Below are positions 43,390-51,476 of a stretch of 64,000 nt of DNA, piece by piece; position 1 is the stretch's first letter; each line of letters opens with the position of its first letter. This DNA is from Archangium violaceum. GTDB taxonomy: Bacteria; Myxococcota; Myxococcia; Myxococcales; Myxococcaceae. Under the pieces are notes generated by a model that did no database searches, was not told the origin of the DNA, and worked only from the letters and a program-made list of their open reading frames with translations. The position numbers and the translations under genes are program-made. The stretch lies in NCBI RefSeq assembly GCF_016859125.1, contig NZ_CP069338.1:3374501-3438500 (forward strand), in the 5' to 3' direction.

Positions 43390-45240
43390 ATGAATCTCCG
43401 GTACGACGTCATCGTGGTGGGGCTCGGCCACGCGGGCTGCGAGGCCGCCCTGGCCTGCGCGCGCATGGGCCTGTCCACCCTGGGCCTCACCCTCAAGCGC
43501 GAGCGCGCCGCCGTCATGAGCTGCAACCCCGCCGTGGGCGGCACCGCCAAGGGCCACCTGGTGCGCGAGTTGGACGCGCTCGGCGGGGAGATGGCCCGCG
43601 CGGCGGACCTCGCGGGCACGCACTTCAAGACGCTGAATGCCTCGAAGGGGCCGGCCGTGCAGGCCACCCGCGTGCTGTGCGACCGCGAGGCCTACGCGCG
43701 CACCCTGCAGTCCGTGCTGTGGGCCCAGCCGAACCTCACCGTGCACGAGGCCGAGGTGTCCTCCGTGGTGGCCGAGGGCGGACGCGTGGCGGGCGTGGTG
43801 CTCGGGGACGGCACGCAGGTGGCGGCGCGCGCGGTGCTGCTCACCACGGGCACCTTCCTCCAGGCGCTCATGCACGTGGGCGAGAAGAAGGAGGTGGGCG
43901 GACGGCTCGGCGACGAGGCGGCGAAGGGGCTGTCGGACTCGCTGCGCTCGCTCGGCTTCTCGCTGGGCCGCTTCAAGACGGGCACGCCCGCGCGCCTCCT
44001 GCGCGACAGCATCGACTGGGCCGCGCTCGAGCCCCAGCCCGGAGACTTCCCCCCGCGTCCGCTGTCGCTGCGCACGAAGTGGACGCTCGGCTCCACGTCC
44101 TTCCCGTGCCAGCCCGCCGTCACGTGCGCGCTCACGTACACCACCGCGGAGACGCACCGGATTCTGCGCGACAACATCCACCGCTCACCGCTGTTCCAGG
44201 GGGAAATCGTCGGACGGGGCCCGCGCTACTGCCCGTCGCTGGAGGACAAGGTGGTGCGCTTCTCCGCGCGCGAGCGGCACCTGGTGTTCCTCGAGCCCGA
44301 GGGCCCCGACTCGCCGCTGGTGTACCCCGCGGGCCTGTCCACGAGCATGCCGGCCGAGGTGCAGCTCGAGTTCCTGCGCACGCTGCCGGGCCTGGAGAAG
44401 GTGGAGGTGGCGCGCTTCGGCTACGCGGTGGAGTACGACTACGCGCCGCCCACTCAGCTGAAGGAGACGCTGGAGACGAAGGCGATCGAGGGCCTCTACT
44501 TCGCCGGACAGCTCAACGGGACGAGCGGCTACGAGGAGGCGGCCTTCCAGGGGCTGTACGCGGGGATTCAGGCCGGGCTGAAGGTGAAGGGCGAGCCGGC
44601 GCTGGTGCTCGGGCGGGACGAGGCGCACGGGGCCGTGTTGGTGGACGAGCTGGTGACGAAGGGGGTGGACGAGCCCTTCCGCATGTTCACGAGCCGCTCG
44701 GAGCACCGGCTGAAGCTGCGCGAGGGGAACGCGGACCTGCGGCTGGCGAAACACGGGGCGAGGGTGGGGCTGGTGTCGCGCGAGGTGCTGGAGCGGGTGG
44801 AGGCGCGGGGGAGGGCGGTGGCGGAGGAGGTGGCGCGGCTCAAGCGCACGGGACTGGCGGCGCGGCTGAAGCGGCCCGAGGTGACGTACGCGGCGCTGGC
44901 GGCGGAGAAGCCGGAGGGCTGGCCCGCGCTGGCGCCGGACGTGGTGGAGGAGGTGGAGGTGGAGGTGAAGTACGAGGGCTACATCGTCATGGCGGAGCGG
45001 ACGGCGGCGAGGGAGGCGGAGGCGTGGGACGGGTGGAGGATTCCGGGGGACTTCTCGTACGCAGGGGTGAGAGGACTGTCGGCGGAGGCGGTGGAGAAGC
45101 TGGAGAAGGTGCGGCCGGCGACGGTGGGGCAGGCGAGGCGGATTCCGGGGCTGACGCCGGCGGCGTTCTCCTTGCTGCTCGTGGCGCTCAAGCGTGGCGG
45201 GCTGGGGGGCGCCGGAGGCCCTCGCGAGTGCGGTGTCTGA
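43390..45240 (+). CDS. mnmG: tRNA uridine-5-carboxymethylaminomethyl synthesis protein MnmG
   Basis: 616 residues, full length for MnmG/GidA. With MnmE it installs the cmnm5 group on wobble U34 of several tRNAs. The FAD-binding GLGHAGCEAALA is at the N-terminus; SCNPAVGGTAKGHLVRE, GTHFKTLNASKGPAVQATR, RYCPSLEDK, GQLNGTSGYEEA and MFTSRSEHRL follow in family order. rsmG is 98 bp downstream, the classical gidA-gidB order. mnmE is not in the window. Confidence 0.97.
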   Translation: MNLRYDVIVVGLGHAGCEAALACARMGLSTLGLTLKRERAAVMSCNPAVGGTAKGHLVRELDALGGEMARAADLAGTHFKTLNASKGPAVQATRVLCDREAYARTLQSVLWAQPNLTVHEAEVSSVVAEGGRVAGVVLGDGTQVAARAVLLTTGTFLQALMHVGEKKEVGGRLGDEAAKGLSDSLRSLGFSLGRFKTGTPARLLRDSIDWAALEPQPGDFPPRPLSLRTKWTLGSTSFPCQPAVTCALTYTTAETHRILRDNIHRSPLFQGEIVGRGPRYCPSLEDKVVRFSARERHLVFLEPEGPDSPLVYPAGLSTSMPAEVQLEFLRTLPGLEKVEVARFGYAVEYDYAPPTQLKETLETKAIEGLYFAGQLNGTSGYEEAAFQGLYAGIQAGLKVKGEPALVLGRDEAHGAVLVDELVTKGVDEPFRMFTSRSEHRLKLREGNADLRLAKHGARVGLVSREVLERVEARGRAVAEEVARLKRTGLAARLKRPEVTYAALAAEKPEGWPALAPDVVEEVEVEVKYEGYIVMAERTAAREAEAWDGWRIPGDFSYAGVRGLSAEAVEKLEKVRPATVGQARRIPGLTPAAFSLLLVALKRGGLGGAGGPRECGV

Positions 45241-45253
45241 TCGCACAGGGGGG

Positions 45254-45346
45254 TGTGGACAAGGTGTGGGCAAGTCTGGAGAAGCCCAAGGTGTGAATCA
45301 TTTCAAGGGGTTGAGACCCCGAGCAGGGAGGGCCGGCTGTGGATAA
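45254..45346. promoter_or_regulatory. DnaA-box-like sites between mnmG and rsmG
   Basis: Three 9-mers in the same orientation: TGTGGACAA (45254-45262), TGTGGGCAA (45265-45273) and TGTGGATAA (45338-45346). The third is the reverse complement of the E. coli consensus TTATCCACA; the first differs at one position and the second at two. The last overlaps the GTG start of rsmG. The arrangement could titrate DnaA or regulate rsmG-parAB; an origin here is not claimed because there is no obvious AT-rich unwinding region. Confidence 0.5.
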
Positions 45347-46001
45347 CGCGCGCTTCGCCGATCAGATTCAGCAGGGGTGCCGGGCGTTGGGGGTGACGGT
45401 GGGGGAGGACGTGCCGGCGAGGCTGCACCGGCTGATGGGCGAGCTGTTGAAGTGGAACGCGAAGGTGAACCTGACGGCGATAACGGCGGAGGAGGAGGTG
45501 TTGGAGAAACACTTCCTGGACTCGCTGGCGGTGCTGCCGGAGGTGGAGGGGGCGGGGAGCGTGCTGGACGTGGGAGCGGGAGCGGGGTTCCCGGGGCTGC
45601 CACTGAAGATGGCGAGGCCGTCGTTGTCGGTGACGATGGTGGACGCGGTGGGGAAGAAGGTGGGGTACCTGAAGGCGGTGGTGGTGGTGGCGGGGCTGGG
45701 GCTGACGGGGACGAAGGCGGTGCACACGCGCGCCGAGGGCAAGCCGGACGCGGAGGGCCTGCCGAGGGCGGACCGGGTGATCGCCCGCGCCTTCATGGAC
45801 CTCCCGGACTGGCTGGACCTGGCGCCGGCGTACCTGGCGCCGGGAGGGCACGTGGTGGCGATGCTGGGCAAGGCGCAGGGCGAGGACGAGCTGCGAGCGC
45901 AGGCGGAGAAGCGGGGCCTCTCGCTGGTGTCGGCGAGGGCGTACCGGCTGCCGTTCTCGGGAGCGGAGCGGCAGGTGGCGGCGTTCGCGAAGCGGGAGTG
46001 A
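45339..46001 (+). CDS. rsmG: 16S rRNA (guanine-527-N7) methyltransferase RsmG
   Basis: 220 residues, normal for RsmG, which methylates G527 of 16S rRNA using S-adenosylmethionine. The N-terminal helix segment LLKWNAKVNLTAI, the SAM-binding VLDVGAGAGFPGLPL and the RVIARAF segment are clear. The start is GTG (45339) behind GGGAGGG; the start codon is part of a DnaA-box sequence. A strong hairpin follows the stop. Confidence 0.95.
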   Translation: MDNARFADQIQQGCRALGVTVGEDVPARLHRLMGELLKWNAKVNLTAITAEEEVLEKHFLDSLAVLPEVEGAGSVLDVGAGAGFPGLPLKMARPSLSVTMVDAVGKKVGYLKAVVVVAGLGLTGTKAVHTRAEGKPDAEGLPRADRVIARAFMDLPDWLDLAPAYLAPGGHVVAMLGKAQGEDELRAQAEKRGLSLVSARAYRLPFSGAERQVAAFAKRE

Positions 46002-46007
46002 GCCGGG

Positions 46008-46036
46008 CCTCCTCCCCTCTCTGGGAGGGGAGGAGG
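46008..46036 (+). terminator. Strong hairpin after rsmG
   Basis: CCTCCTCCCCTC (46008-46019) and GAGGGGAGGAGG (46025-46036) form a perfect 12-bp stem with a 5-nt loop, 6 bp after the rsmG stop. There is no T-run, which is usual in this GC-rich DNA, so termination is likely but not certain. Confidence 0.65.
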
Positions 46037-46090
46037 GAGGACCGGGCTCGGAAACGAGGAGCCCGGTGGCTCCGTGCTCGGCGAGTCAGC

Positions 46091-46261
46091 TCACCGCCGC
46101 CGACGCAGCTGCTCGGAGCGCTCCATCACGTTCAGGACCCGCCATGTGACGGCGAGCATGAACAGTACGAGCACCACGGAGAGGAAGACGAGCACATCGA
46201 CGGGCTCGAGCGAGGACGACGCGAGCTCGCTCGCCACGGTGATGATTGAGGATGGTTCCAT
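46091..46261 (-). CDS. Small single-pass membrane protein (56 aa)
   Basis: A short open frame preceded by an excellent AAGGAG ribosome site 9 nt before its ATG. It encodes MEPSSIITVASELASS, a hydrophobic segment of about 20 residues (VLVFLSVVLVLFMLAVTW) and an Arg-rich end, MERSEQLRRRR. The predicted topology is N-out, C-in. It resembles the 57-residue protein at 48580-48753 in layout and motif (FMLAV.W and RRRR), so the two may be paralogues. Function unknown. Confidence 0.7.
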   Translation of the reverse strand: MEPSSIITVASELASSSLEPVDVLVFLSVVLVLFMLAVTWRVLNVMERSEQLRRRR

Positions 46262-46871
46262 GCGTAACCGACTCCTTGATTATTGAGGAGCGCACGCGGG
46301 GTTTTCGACGCGTGTCCGCCGCAGGCGCTCCGTGGGTTGGCTCCCCTTGGCGGTTGGGAGTTGCCGGAAGGTAGGCATTCGGTCCGGAGCGAAGAACCCT
46401 GGAGGGGATGCACCCTGGGGAAGAGTCTTGTTCATCGGAGGGCAGGCGCGATGCGCGCCCTGGCCAGGATGTTCGAGCGCCGCGTACCGTCGCGGAACGG
46501 GTTCAAACGCATGCACCCAATTGACTACAGCGCGCGCGGTGCGCATCCATTCCGTAGAGGAATCGGGAATCGGGGCAGACTCCAAGCGAAGCGGGAAACT
46601 GGAATCGGAGCGGACTCCAAGAGAAACAGGAAACAGGACTGAGAGCGGACTCCCGCGAAGTCGAAGGGGCCTGCTCGTTCTGTGGATGGATGGACTTTCG
46701 ACGCGTGTCCGCTCAGGCGGTCACGACCCAGAGAGGCGCTCGCTTGGCGGCGGGCGCCTCTCGCCTTTTTGGGGGCGTGAGCGGAACGCCTCGTCCAGTC
46801 GCGCGGGGTCTACCAGGAGGTCGGGTGGGGGATGATGGACCCACGACCATGGGGAGAGCTCCCTCATACCT
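46262..46871. other. Gap without a convincing gene; short direct repeats
   Basis: Open frames on both strands lack ribosome sites and family features. Two kinds of direct repeat occur: TTCGACGCGTGTCCGC at about 46303-46318 and again at about 46695-46710, and a unit resembling GGAATCGGGGCAGACTCCAAG around 46561-46645, about three imperfect copies. No RNA gene is recognised. Confidence 0.4.
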
Positions 46872-47489
46872 TCATGGAGCCACCGGACCTGCAGGAGCAG
46901 GTGCCGGAGGGACGGGGGGTGGCGAGGTGGGGGAAGACTCGGCCGGAGGTGGAGGCGCGGGGGCGGGGGCCGACGGTGGTGTCGGCGCGGGCGTATCGGC
47001 TCCCGGACTCGGGGGCGGAGCGGCGGGTGGCGGCGTTTGCTCGGGAGGAGGAGGTGGGCTGGAGGGGGTAGGGGCGGCGGAGGTGTCCTCCTCGGGAGGG
47101 TAGGGGGCCTCCGCCACCACTTCGCCCTGGGGGGTGACGGCATACAAGTACCAGCCGTCGAGTACGCGCACGTACGGGCCTCCGCACCGATCGAAGCGCT
47201 GAATGACCTTCACGTAATAGAGACCCGGGGTCGGGCCCGTGAAGACGGCGACATTCAGTCCCTGCTCGGGGCTGGAGCATCCCGTGAAGAGGTTTGGAAA
47301 CGGGTTGGTCCGCACCATCTCGCGCACAGCAGCTGCTGCGGCGAGCGCGGCGCCTGCCTCGAAGGAGGGGACGCGGAGTTGGGCCGAGCGCTCATCCGGC
47401 CACTGGACCTCCCCCTTCCACGCGGAGGCGGGCACGGCGCATCCCCAGAGCACCGCCGTGAGTACTGCGAGCGCACATGCCTTCATCAT
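46872..47489 (-). CDS. Proline-rich putative lipoprotein
   Basis: 205 residues starting with MMKACALAVLTAVLWGC, a lipoprotein-type signal (LWGC), behind AGGAGAG. A compact domain of about 100 residues follows, with NPFPNLFTGCSSPEQGLNVAV, GLYYVKVIQRFDRCGGPYVRVLDG and WYLYAVTPQGEVVAEAPYPP. The last about 70 residues are a Pro/Ala-rich tail. The DNA of that tail, read on the plus strand, resembles the 3' end of rsmG, so the tail may have arisen by antisense capture of a duplicated fragment. Function unknown. Confidence 0.65.
   Translation of the reverse strand: MMKACALAVLTAVLWGCAVPASAWKGEVQWPDERSAQLRVPSFEAGAALAAAAAVREMVRTNPFPNLFTGCSSPEQGLNVAVFTGPTPGLYYVKVIQRFDRCGGPYVRVLDGWYLYAVTPQGEVVAEAPYPPEEDTSAAPTPSSPPPPPEQTPPPAAPPPSPGADTPAPTPPSAPAPAPPPPAESSPTSPPPVPPAPAPAGPVAP
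46960..47050 (+). pseudogene. Duplicate fragment of rsmG 3' end
   Basis: Plus-strand sequence encodes VVSARAYRLPDSGAERRVAAF, almost the same as the C-terminal residues of RsmG (SARAYRLPFSGAERQVAAF). The DNA is also similar over about 78 bp, though not identical. It lies antisense within the Pro-rich tail of the lipoprotein gene. A shorter echo, TTCGCGAAGCGGGAGTA, is at about 48479-48495. Confidence 0.55.
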
Positions 47490-47564
47490 TTCTCTCCTGA
47501 AACCGCTCCGGGCCACGGGTGCTCTGGGAGCAGGGGATTGCATACTGTCGCCCATGCTCGGCCC

Positions 47565-48314
47565 CTATTCGGGCAACAACCGCAGAGGTTCCTCGCTGCA
47601 TTGTGGGCCGGTGCCGAGGCTGTTTTCTCCGCGTGGGGCACAGCGACCCAAGGAGATCCAACGAGCCTTTCCCTGGCTCCACTGTTGGACTTCGCCCGTG
47701 GGGAAGTAGCGCAGGAAGAGGCGAGTGCCGTCCTGGCGCTCCGCTACCAGCGCCGAGGCCATCTCGATGGCCGTCTTTCCGTGGACGGCCGGCGCCGGAT
47801 TGCCCGGAACCAGGCGGACTTCCGCCATGGCCACATAGGGGTTGAACGCGTCCGTGGGCCATGCGCCAAGGTCGAGTGAGGAGGGCACCGCGCCGCACGG
47901 GTGGTTGTGGATATAGCCCACGACCCACACCTGCGAGGCGGGGTAGTCCTCGTCCTTCACGACGAAGAACGGGTTGCATCGGTTGTGGGTTCCCGTGAGG
48001 GGCTCGGTGACGCGCCAGGAGAGGGAATCGGCATTTCCGGTGACATACACCGTCGAGCAGTACTCGGTGGACAGGCCGGGGATGGGCCGATTCGTCATGG
48101 GGTCACACACCCTGGCACCCGGGCGCCTGAGGAGCGCATCGGCCACGTCCTTGAGCAGGCTGATGGGAATGGAGGTGTCTCCCGTGGGCATCTCCACCGC
48201 GGGCACCTCCAACCACGGCCCTCGGGCGAGGGTGGCGTCCGCTGCGGAGGGCGCGTGTGAGGAGGGAGTGGTGCAACCCAATGCGAGCAGGAGGAGCGGA
48301 ACCACGGACCTCAT
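47565..48314 (-). CDS. Lipoprotein with JAMM/MPN metalloprotease motif
   Basis: 249 residues with signal peptide MRSVVPLLLLALGC (Cys14). The central segment VGYIHNHPCGAVPSSLD matches the JAMM zinc motif HxHP-x-SxxD, and an upstream Glu-bearing strand is plausible. The protein would then be an outer-membrane or periplasmic isopeptidase/endopeptidase-like enzyme. Four other Cys residues in the mature part suggest disulfides. It sits upstream (minus strand) of the Pro-rich lipoprotein, with a gap of about 75 bp. Confidence 0.7.
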   Translation of the reverse strand: MRSVVPLLLLALGCTTPSSHAPSAADATLARGPWLEVPAVEMPTGDTSIPISLLKDVADALLRRPGARVCDPMTNRPIPGLSTEYCSTVYVTGNADSLSWRVTEPLTGTHNRCNPFFVVKDEDYPASQVWVVGYIHNHPCGAVPSSLDLGAWPTDAFNPYVAMAEVRLVPGNPAPAVHGKTAIEMASALVAERQDGTRLFLRYFPTGEVQQWSQGKARWISLGRCAPRGENSLGTGPQCSEEPLRLLPE

Positions 48315-48579
48315 GAGAGTTCCACGCTCATGGACGGCGCGATGAAGGACACGGAGAACCCCCTGTCCGCCATTGTGCCATGGAGAGAGACGCCCAGCGT
48401 CGGTCCCGTGTGCGCGAACTGGCGCGGTGAGCGCGGAGCCAGGGGTCGAGTACCCCAGCCAGGTCGTGTCTGCTCCGTTCGCGAAGCGGGAGTAGCGGGG
48501 GAGGGGAGGGATGCTCCCACGTTGAGCCCGCGCGAGGCCCCCTCTCCCTCTGATCGAGGGGGGGCGGGTCTACGCCCTT

Positions 48580-48753
48580 CTACCGGCGACGACGCCGGGT
48601 CCTGGGAGGAGCGCGCCTGCGGCTGAGCAGGAGCCAGACGACGGCCATGAGGAACATGACCAGGGATACGGCGATGAAGTTGACGACCTGGGCGGACCCG
48701 GCGGTGCGCGCGATACCCGAGGCCACTTCGGCGAGTCGCAGGATGGCTTCCAT
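48580..48753 (-). CDS. Small single-pass membrane protein (57 aa)
   Basis: Start at 48753 (MEAILRLAEVASG) with GAGGGGGG 6-8 nt upstream; an ATG two codons earlier (48759) is possible. A single hydrophobic helix (VVNFIAVSLVMFLMAVVWLLL) is followed by a basic tail SRRRAPPRTRRRRR. Layout and sequence (FLMAVVW, terminal RRRR) echo the 56-residue protein at 46091-46261. Function unknown. Confidence 0.6.
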   Translation of the reverse strand: MEAILRLAEVASGIARTAGSAQVVNFIAVSLVMFLMAVVWLLLSRRRAPPRTRRRRR

Positions 48754-48886
48754 CTTCATCCCCCCTCTCGAGGTGAAGGAGCACCCGCGCGGACCCCGTG
48801 GGCCCGAGAGGGCGCTCGATGTCGAGCTCCGAGAGACGGGAAGTTGGGCACGGGCCCCGGAGGGTGAACCTGTGCGAGGCCTCCCC

Positions 48887-49355
48887 TCATGGCACGGGGC
48901 CTTGCAGTGTGTCCCAGGTCCTACAGCTTGCACCGGGGCGTGGAGGAGGGGGCGGCTCCACGGACACGGACAGCGTGGTGCGGTTGTTGGATGAGTCCGA
49001 TTCCGGTCGCGCACAGCCGGTGGACAGCTCCTGCACGAGCCCTCCGGGCTCGGAGACCTTCAACACGCTCGTGAAGGTGGCCGAGGAACCCGGAGGCCGC
49101 GCGCCCCAGGAAGCCAGAGGAGGGGGCCCGAGCGCCTCTCCGAGTCGGCACGAGACCCTGTTGCCCGTGACGACCCCGTCGGAACGTGCTCGGGAGCGCC
49201 AAGATGAGTGACGTCCGAGTGGCTTCGCGCGTGCCGATGTTCGCCACCGTCACGGGCCAGGTGCGGAGCGCGCCCACGGGAACCAGGGAGGGCGAGGACA
49301 CCGCCGTCACCCGGTTTCCATCCGTGTCCTCCTGAGCGGTGTTGGGCACATGGGG
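48887..49355 (-). pseudogene. Fragment of a DUF11-like repeat protein
   Basis: Minus-strand sequence from about 49355 reads TDGNRVTAVSSPSLVPVGALRTWPVTVANIG and then EATRTSLILALP. Near 49180 the frame shifts and the sequence continues NRVSCRLGEALGPP, PGSSATFTSVLKV and ESDSSNNRTTLSVSV to a stop at 48887. Both halves have the form of DUF11/CARDB-like Ig-fold repeats of secreted proteins, which usually contain V.C.LG..., SATF... and N.NN.T. No start or signal peptide remains. A 1-2 nt loss explains the frame change. Confidence 0.45.
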
Positions 49356-49730
49356 CAGTTGTCCCAGAGGGCGCGCCCCCCGTCCTCGTCGGAGTCCCGG
49401 GTCGCGGAACGCCTCCCTCGGGGACTCCGCCGTCGGGCCGTCCCCACAACCACCGGCTCGAACCAGGGGCGGCTGCGCTGGGGGCGGGGAGCCCGTCCCC
49501 GGGGACGCGAAGGGGAGCCAGGGCATCAGGAGCAGTCGGGGTCCATGGAGCACCGAGCCTCGAGGTGCGTGGCGGGGTCAGCCGCTGCCTCCGGGGCGGA
49601 GATGCCGCCGCTCGGACCGCTACCGGCGACGAGCGGGTCGTGGGCGGATGGCGCGGGACCGCGCCAGCGGTCTGGCCGGCAGGCTGGACGGGGCCGCCTG
49701 TAGCCGAGGATGTCCCGGCGTGCCCGGGCG

Positions 49731-51236
49731 TGTTCCACGTGGAACAGGAGTCCAGAGGAGGGCTCCGGCCTGGCCGAAACCCGGCACAAGGGCAGCTCCG
49801 CCGGAGATGCCTCCGGACGGCGTGCCCCTCCACGCCCCGGGCCCCGGAGGTCCCCCTTCGCGGAAGCATGTTCCACGTGGAACAAGGAAGAGAGGACGGG
49901 CGTCCCGGGGCAGGTGGGCTGTTCCACGTGGAACGTGGGAGCGATGCCGGGCGGTGTGCTCCCCCGCGGTGCCCGCTGGAGGAGCCGCCTCTCGGCTCCG
50001 TCCCCGGGCGCCTGGGCTCCCCCGCGCGCGCGTGTTTCACGTGGAACAGGGCAGAAGGGGAGGGCGCCTTCGGGCAGGGGGCTGTTCCACGTGGAACACG
50101 GAGGAGGGGAAGGAGGCCTTCAGGTCGGGGACTGTTCCACGTGGAACGTCGGTCCGAGCATCCTGCCTGGAGCATCGGAGCTGGGACCACACCCGGTTCC
50201 CGGAGAGGCTCCCTGGCTGGAGCGTGTTCCACGTGGAACGTCGATTCGAGCTCTTCGCCCGGGTCTTCCGCGATGCCGCCCGGTCCCCTGGTTCTGGAGG
50301 CCCTCGCAGCGGAAGCGTGTTCCACGTGGAACGAGAGGGAGGGGAGGGCGCCTTCGATCAGAGCCTGTTTCACGTGGAACGACGATCCGTGCGCGCAGCC
50401 ACGGTCTTCCGGGGTGACGCTCCGCATGTCTGGTTCTGGAGGCCCCCGTAGGGGCTGGGGAGGAGAGGGGGGCTCCCGGCGGAGCTCTGTTCCACGTGAA
50501 ACGTCCGCCCCGTGCGTGCCGCCCGAGTCCTTCAAAACGCAGCTCCGTCTCCCTGTTCTGGCACCTGTCTGCTCCCCGTAGCGGAAGCGTGTTCCACGTG
50601 GAACGAGGCGGAAGGGGAGGGCGCTTCCCGGCGGGGCTCTGTTCCACGTGGAACGTCGGCCCGTGCGTGCGCCGTCCGGCGCTTCCGGGACGCCGCTCCG
50701 CGTCCCTGTACCCGAGGACCTCCGCGGCGAAAGCGTGTCCGGCGAGGAACGAGGAGGGGGAGGGCGCCTTCCGGCGGTCGGAGCCTGTTCCTCGTGGAGC
50801 AGTGCCGGGGCGAGTGAGGGGGCGGGCGTCTTTCAGGCGGAGTCGCGTTCCACGTGGAACCGCCAGGCCGGGGGGGCTGGCTCCGGGGGGCGTGTCTGGA
50901 GCTGGAGCGCCATCCGCGAACGCGTGTTCCTCGTGGAACAGGGGGGCGTCATGTGCCGGCAGACCCTGTCAGGAGATGTTTCTCGCGGCGTGCTCGTTCG
51001 GAGGGGGCCTGCTCTCCGGTTCGTGCCCGGTGCTCGGGTTCCTTCCGCGAACACGTGTTCCACGTGGAACGGGCGCTGGCGGCCGCGGTCCCCGCGGTGG
51101 AGCCCCAGGGGCGGCGGGATGGGACCGGGCCTCGTGGAGGGTCCGCCCGGTGGGGTGGCTCACGGGGCGGCTCCGGTACTCCAGTCCTCGGGTTCTTGTC
51201 GTGCCCCTCCCTCGAACGCGTGTTCCACGTGGAACG
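49731..51236. repeat. parS: parS array: about 18 ParB-binding sites
   Basis: Twelve sites contain the perfect 14-bp palindrome GTTCCACGTGGAAC. With one flanking base each side they start at 49731, 49869, 49920, 50083, 50133, 50225, 50318, 50590, 50640, 50846, 51056 and 51221. Four have one mismatch (50033, 50366, 50488, 50925). Two are more decayed (50786 with two mismatches, 50736 with four). Each 16-bp site reads TGTTCCACGTGGAACA or close to it. The array lies just upstream of parA-parB; Myxococcus xanthus is known to have more than twenty parS sites near parAB. Many neighbours are 48-51 bp apart. Long open frames through the array look spurious because they are interrupted by the repeats in every frame. 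Confidence 0.93.
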
Positions 51237-51260
51237 CGGACCCTCGCTTTTCCACCCGGT

Positions 51261-51296
51261 ACCCTCACCCAGGCCCTCTCCCGGGGGGAGAGGGAG
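51261..51296 (+). repeat. Dispersed palindromic repeat, copy 3
   Basis: ACCCTCACCCAGGCCCTCTCCC with arms at 51274-51282 and 51286-51294 (9 bp, 3-nt loop) matches the units at 28960 (opposite orientation) and 38924. It separates the parS array from the parA leader. Confidence 0.65.
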
Positions 51297-51360
51297 GGGG
51301 TTCTCGGGGTCCTCGAGCCTCCTGGCTCGGCGCGGGGATGTCAGGCAGGCAGGCTAGAAG

Positions 51361-51387
51361 GCTGATCCGGTCGCGGACTGGATCAGC
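51361..51387 (+). promoter_or_regulatory. Inverted repeat in the parA leader
   Basis: GCTGATCC (51361-51368) and GGATCAGC (51380-51387) pair perfectly; inside, GTC (51370-51372) and GAC (51376-51378) extend the stem around one G/T position with a 3-nt GCG loop. It lies about 90 bp before parA and may be an RNA hairpin or an operator for autoregulation. Confidence 0.5.
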
Positions 51388-51476
51388 CGGCGATTTGATG
51401 GATCAATGCGGATCCGGTAGCTGCCTCCCCCGCAGAGCCCCCGGGTACTTCCCGGGGCGTCGCAAGGATGGGCCAC

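Noticed and set aside
45254-45346. Chromosome origin (oriC) between mnmG and rsmG
   Set aside because: Three DnaA-box-like sites without an AT-rich unwinding element or dnaA are not enough to call an origin.
46262-46871. CRISPR array from the repeated GGAATCGG...GACTCCAAG units
   Set aside because: Only about three imperfect copies, irregular spacing and no cas genes.
49060-50581. Open frames of 370-490 codons on both strands through 49060-50581
   Set aside because: They contain repeated parS sequences (FHVEQ/STWN-type repeats) and no domain; the region is best seen as a non-coding partition locus.
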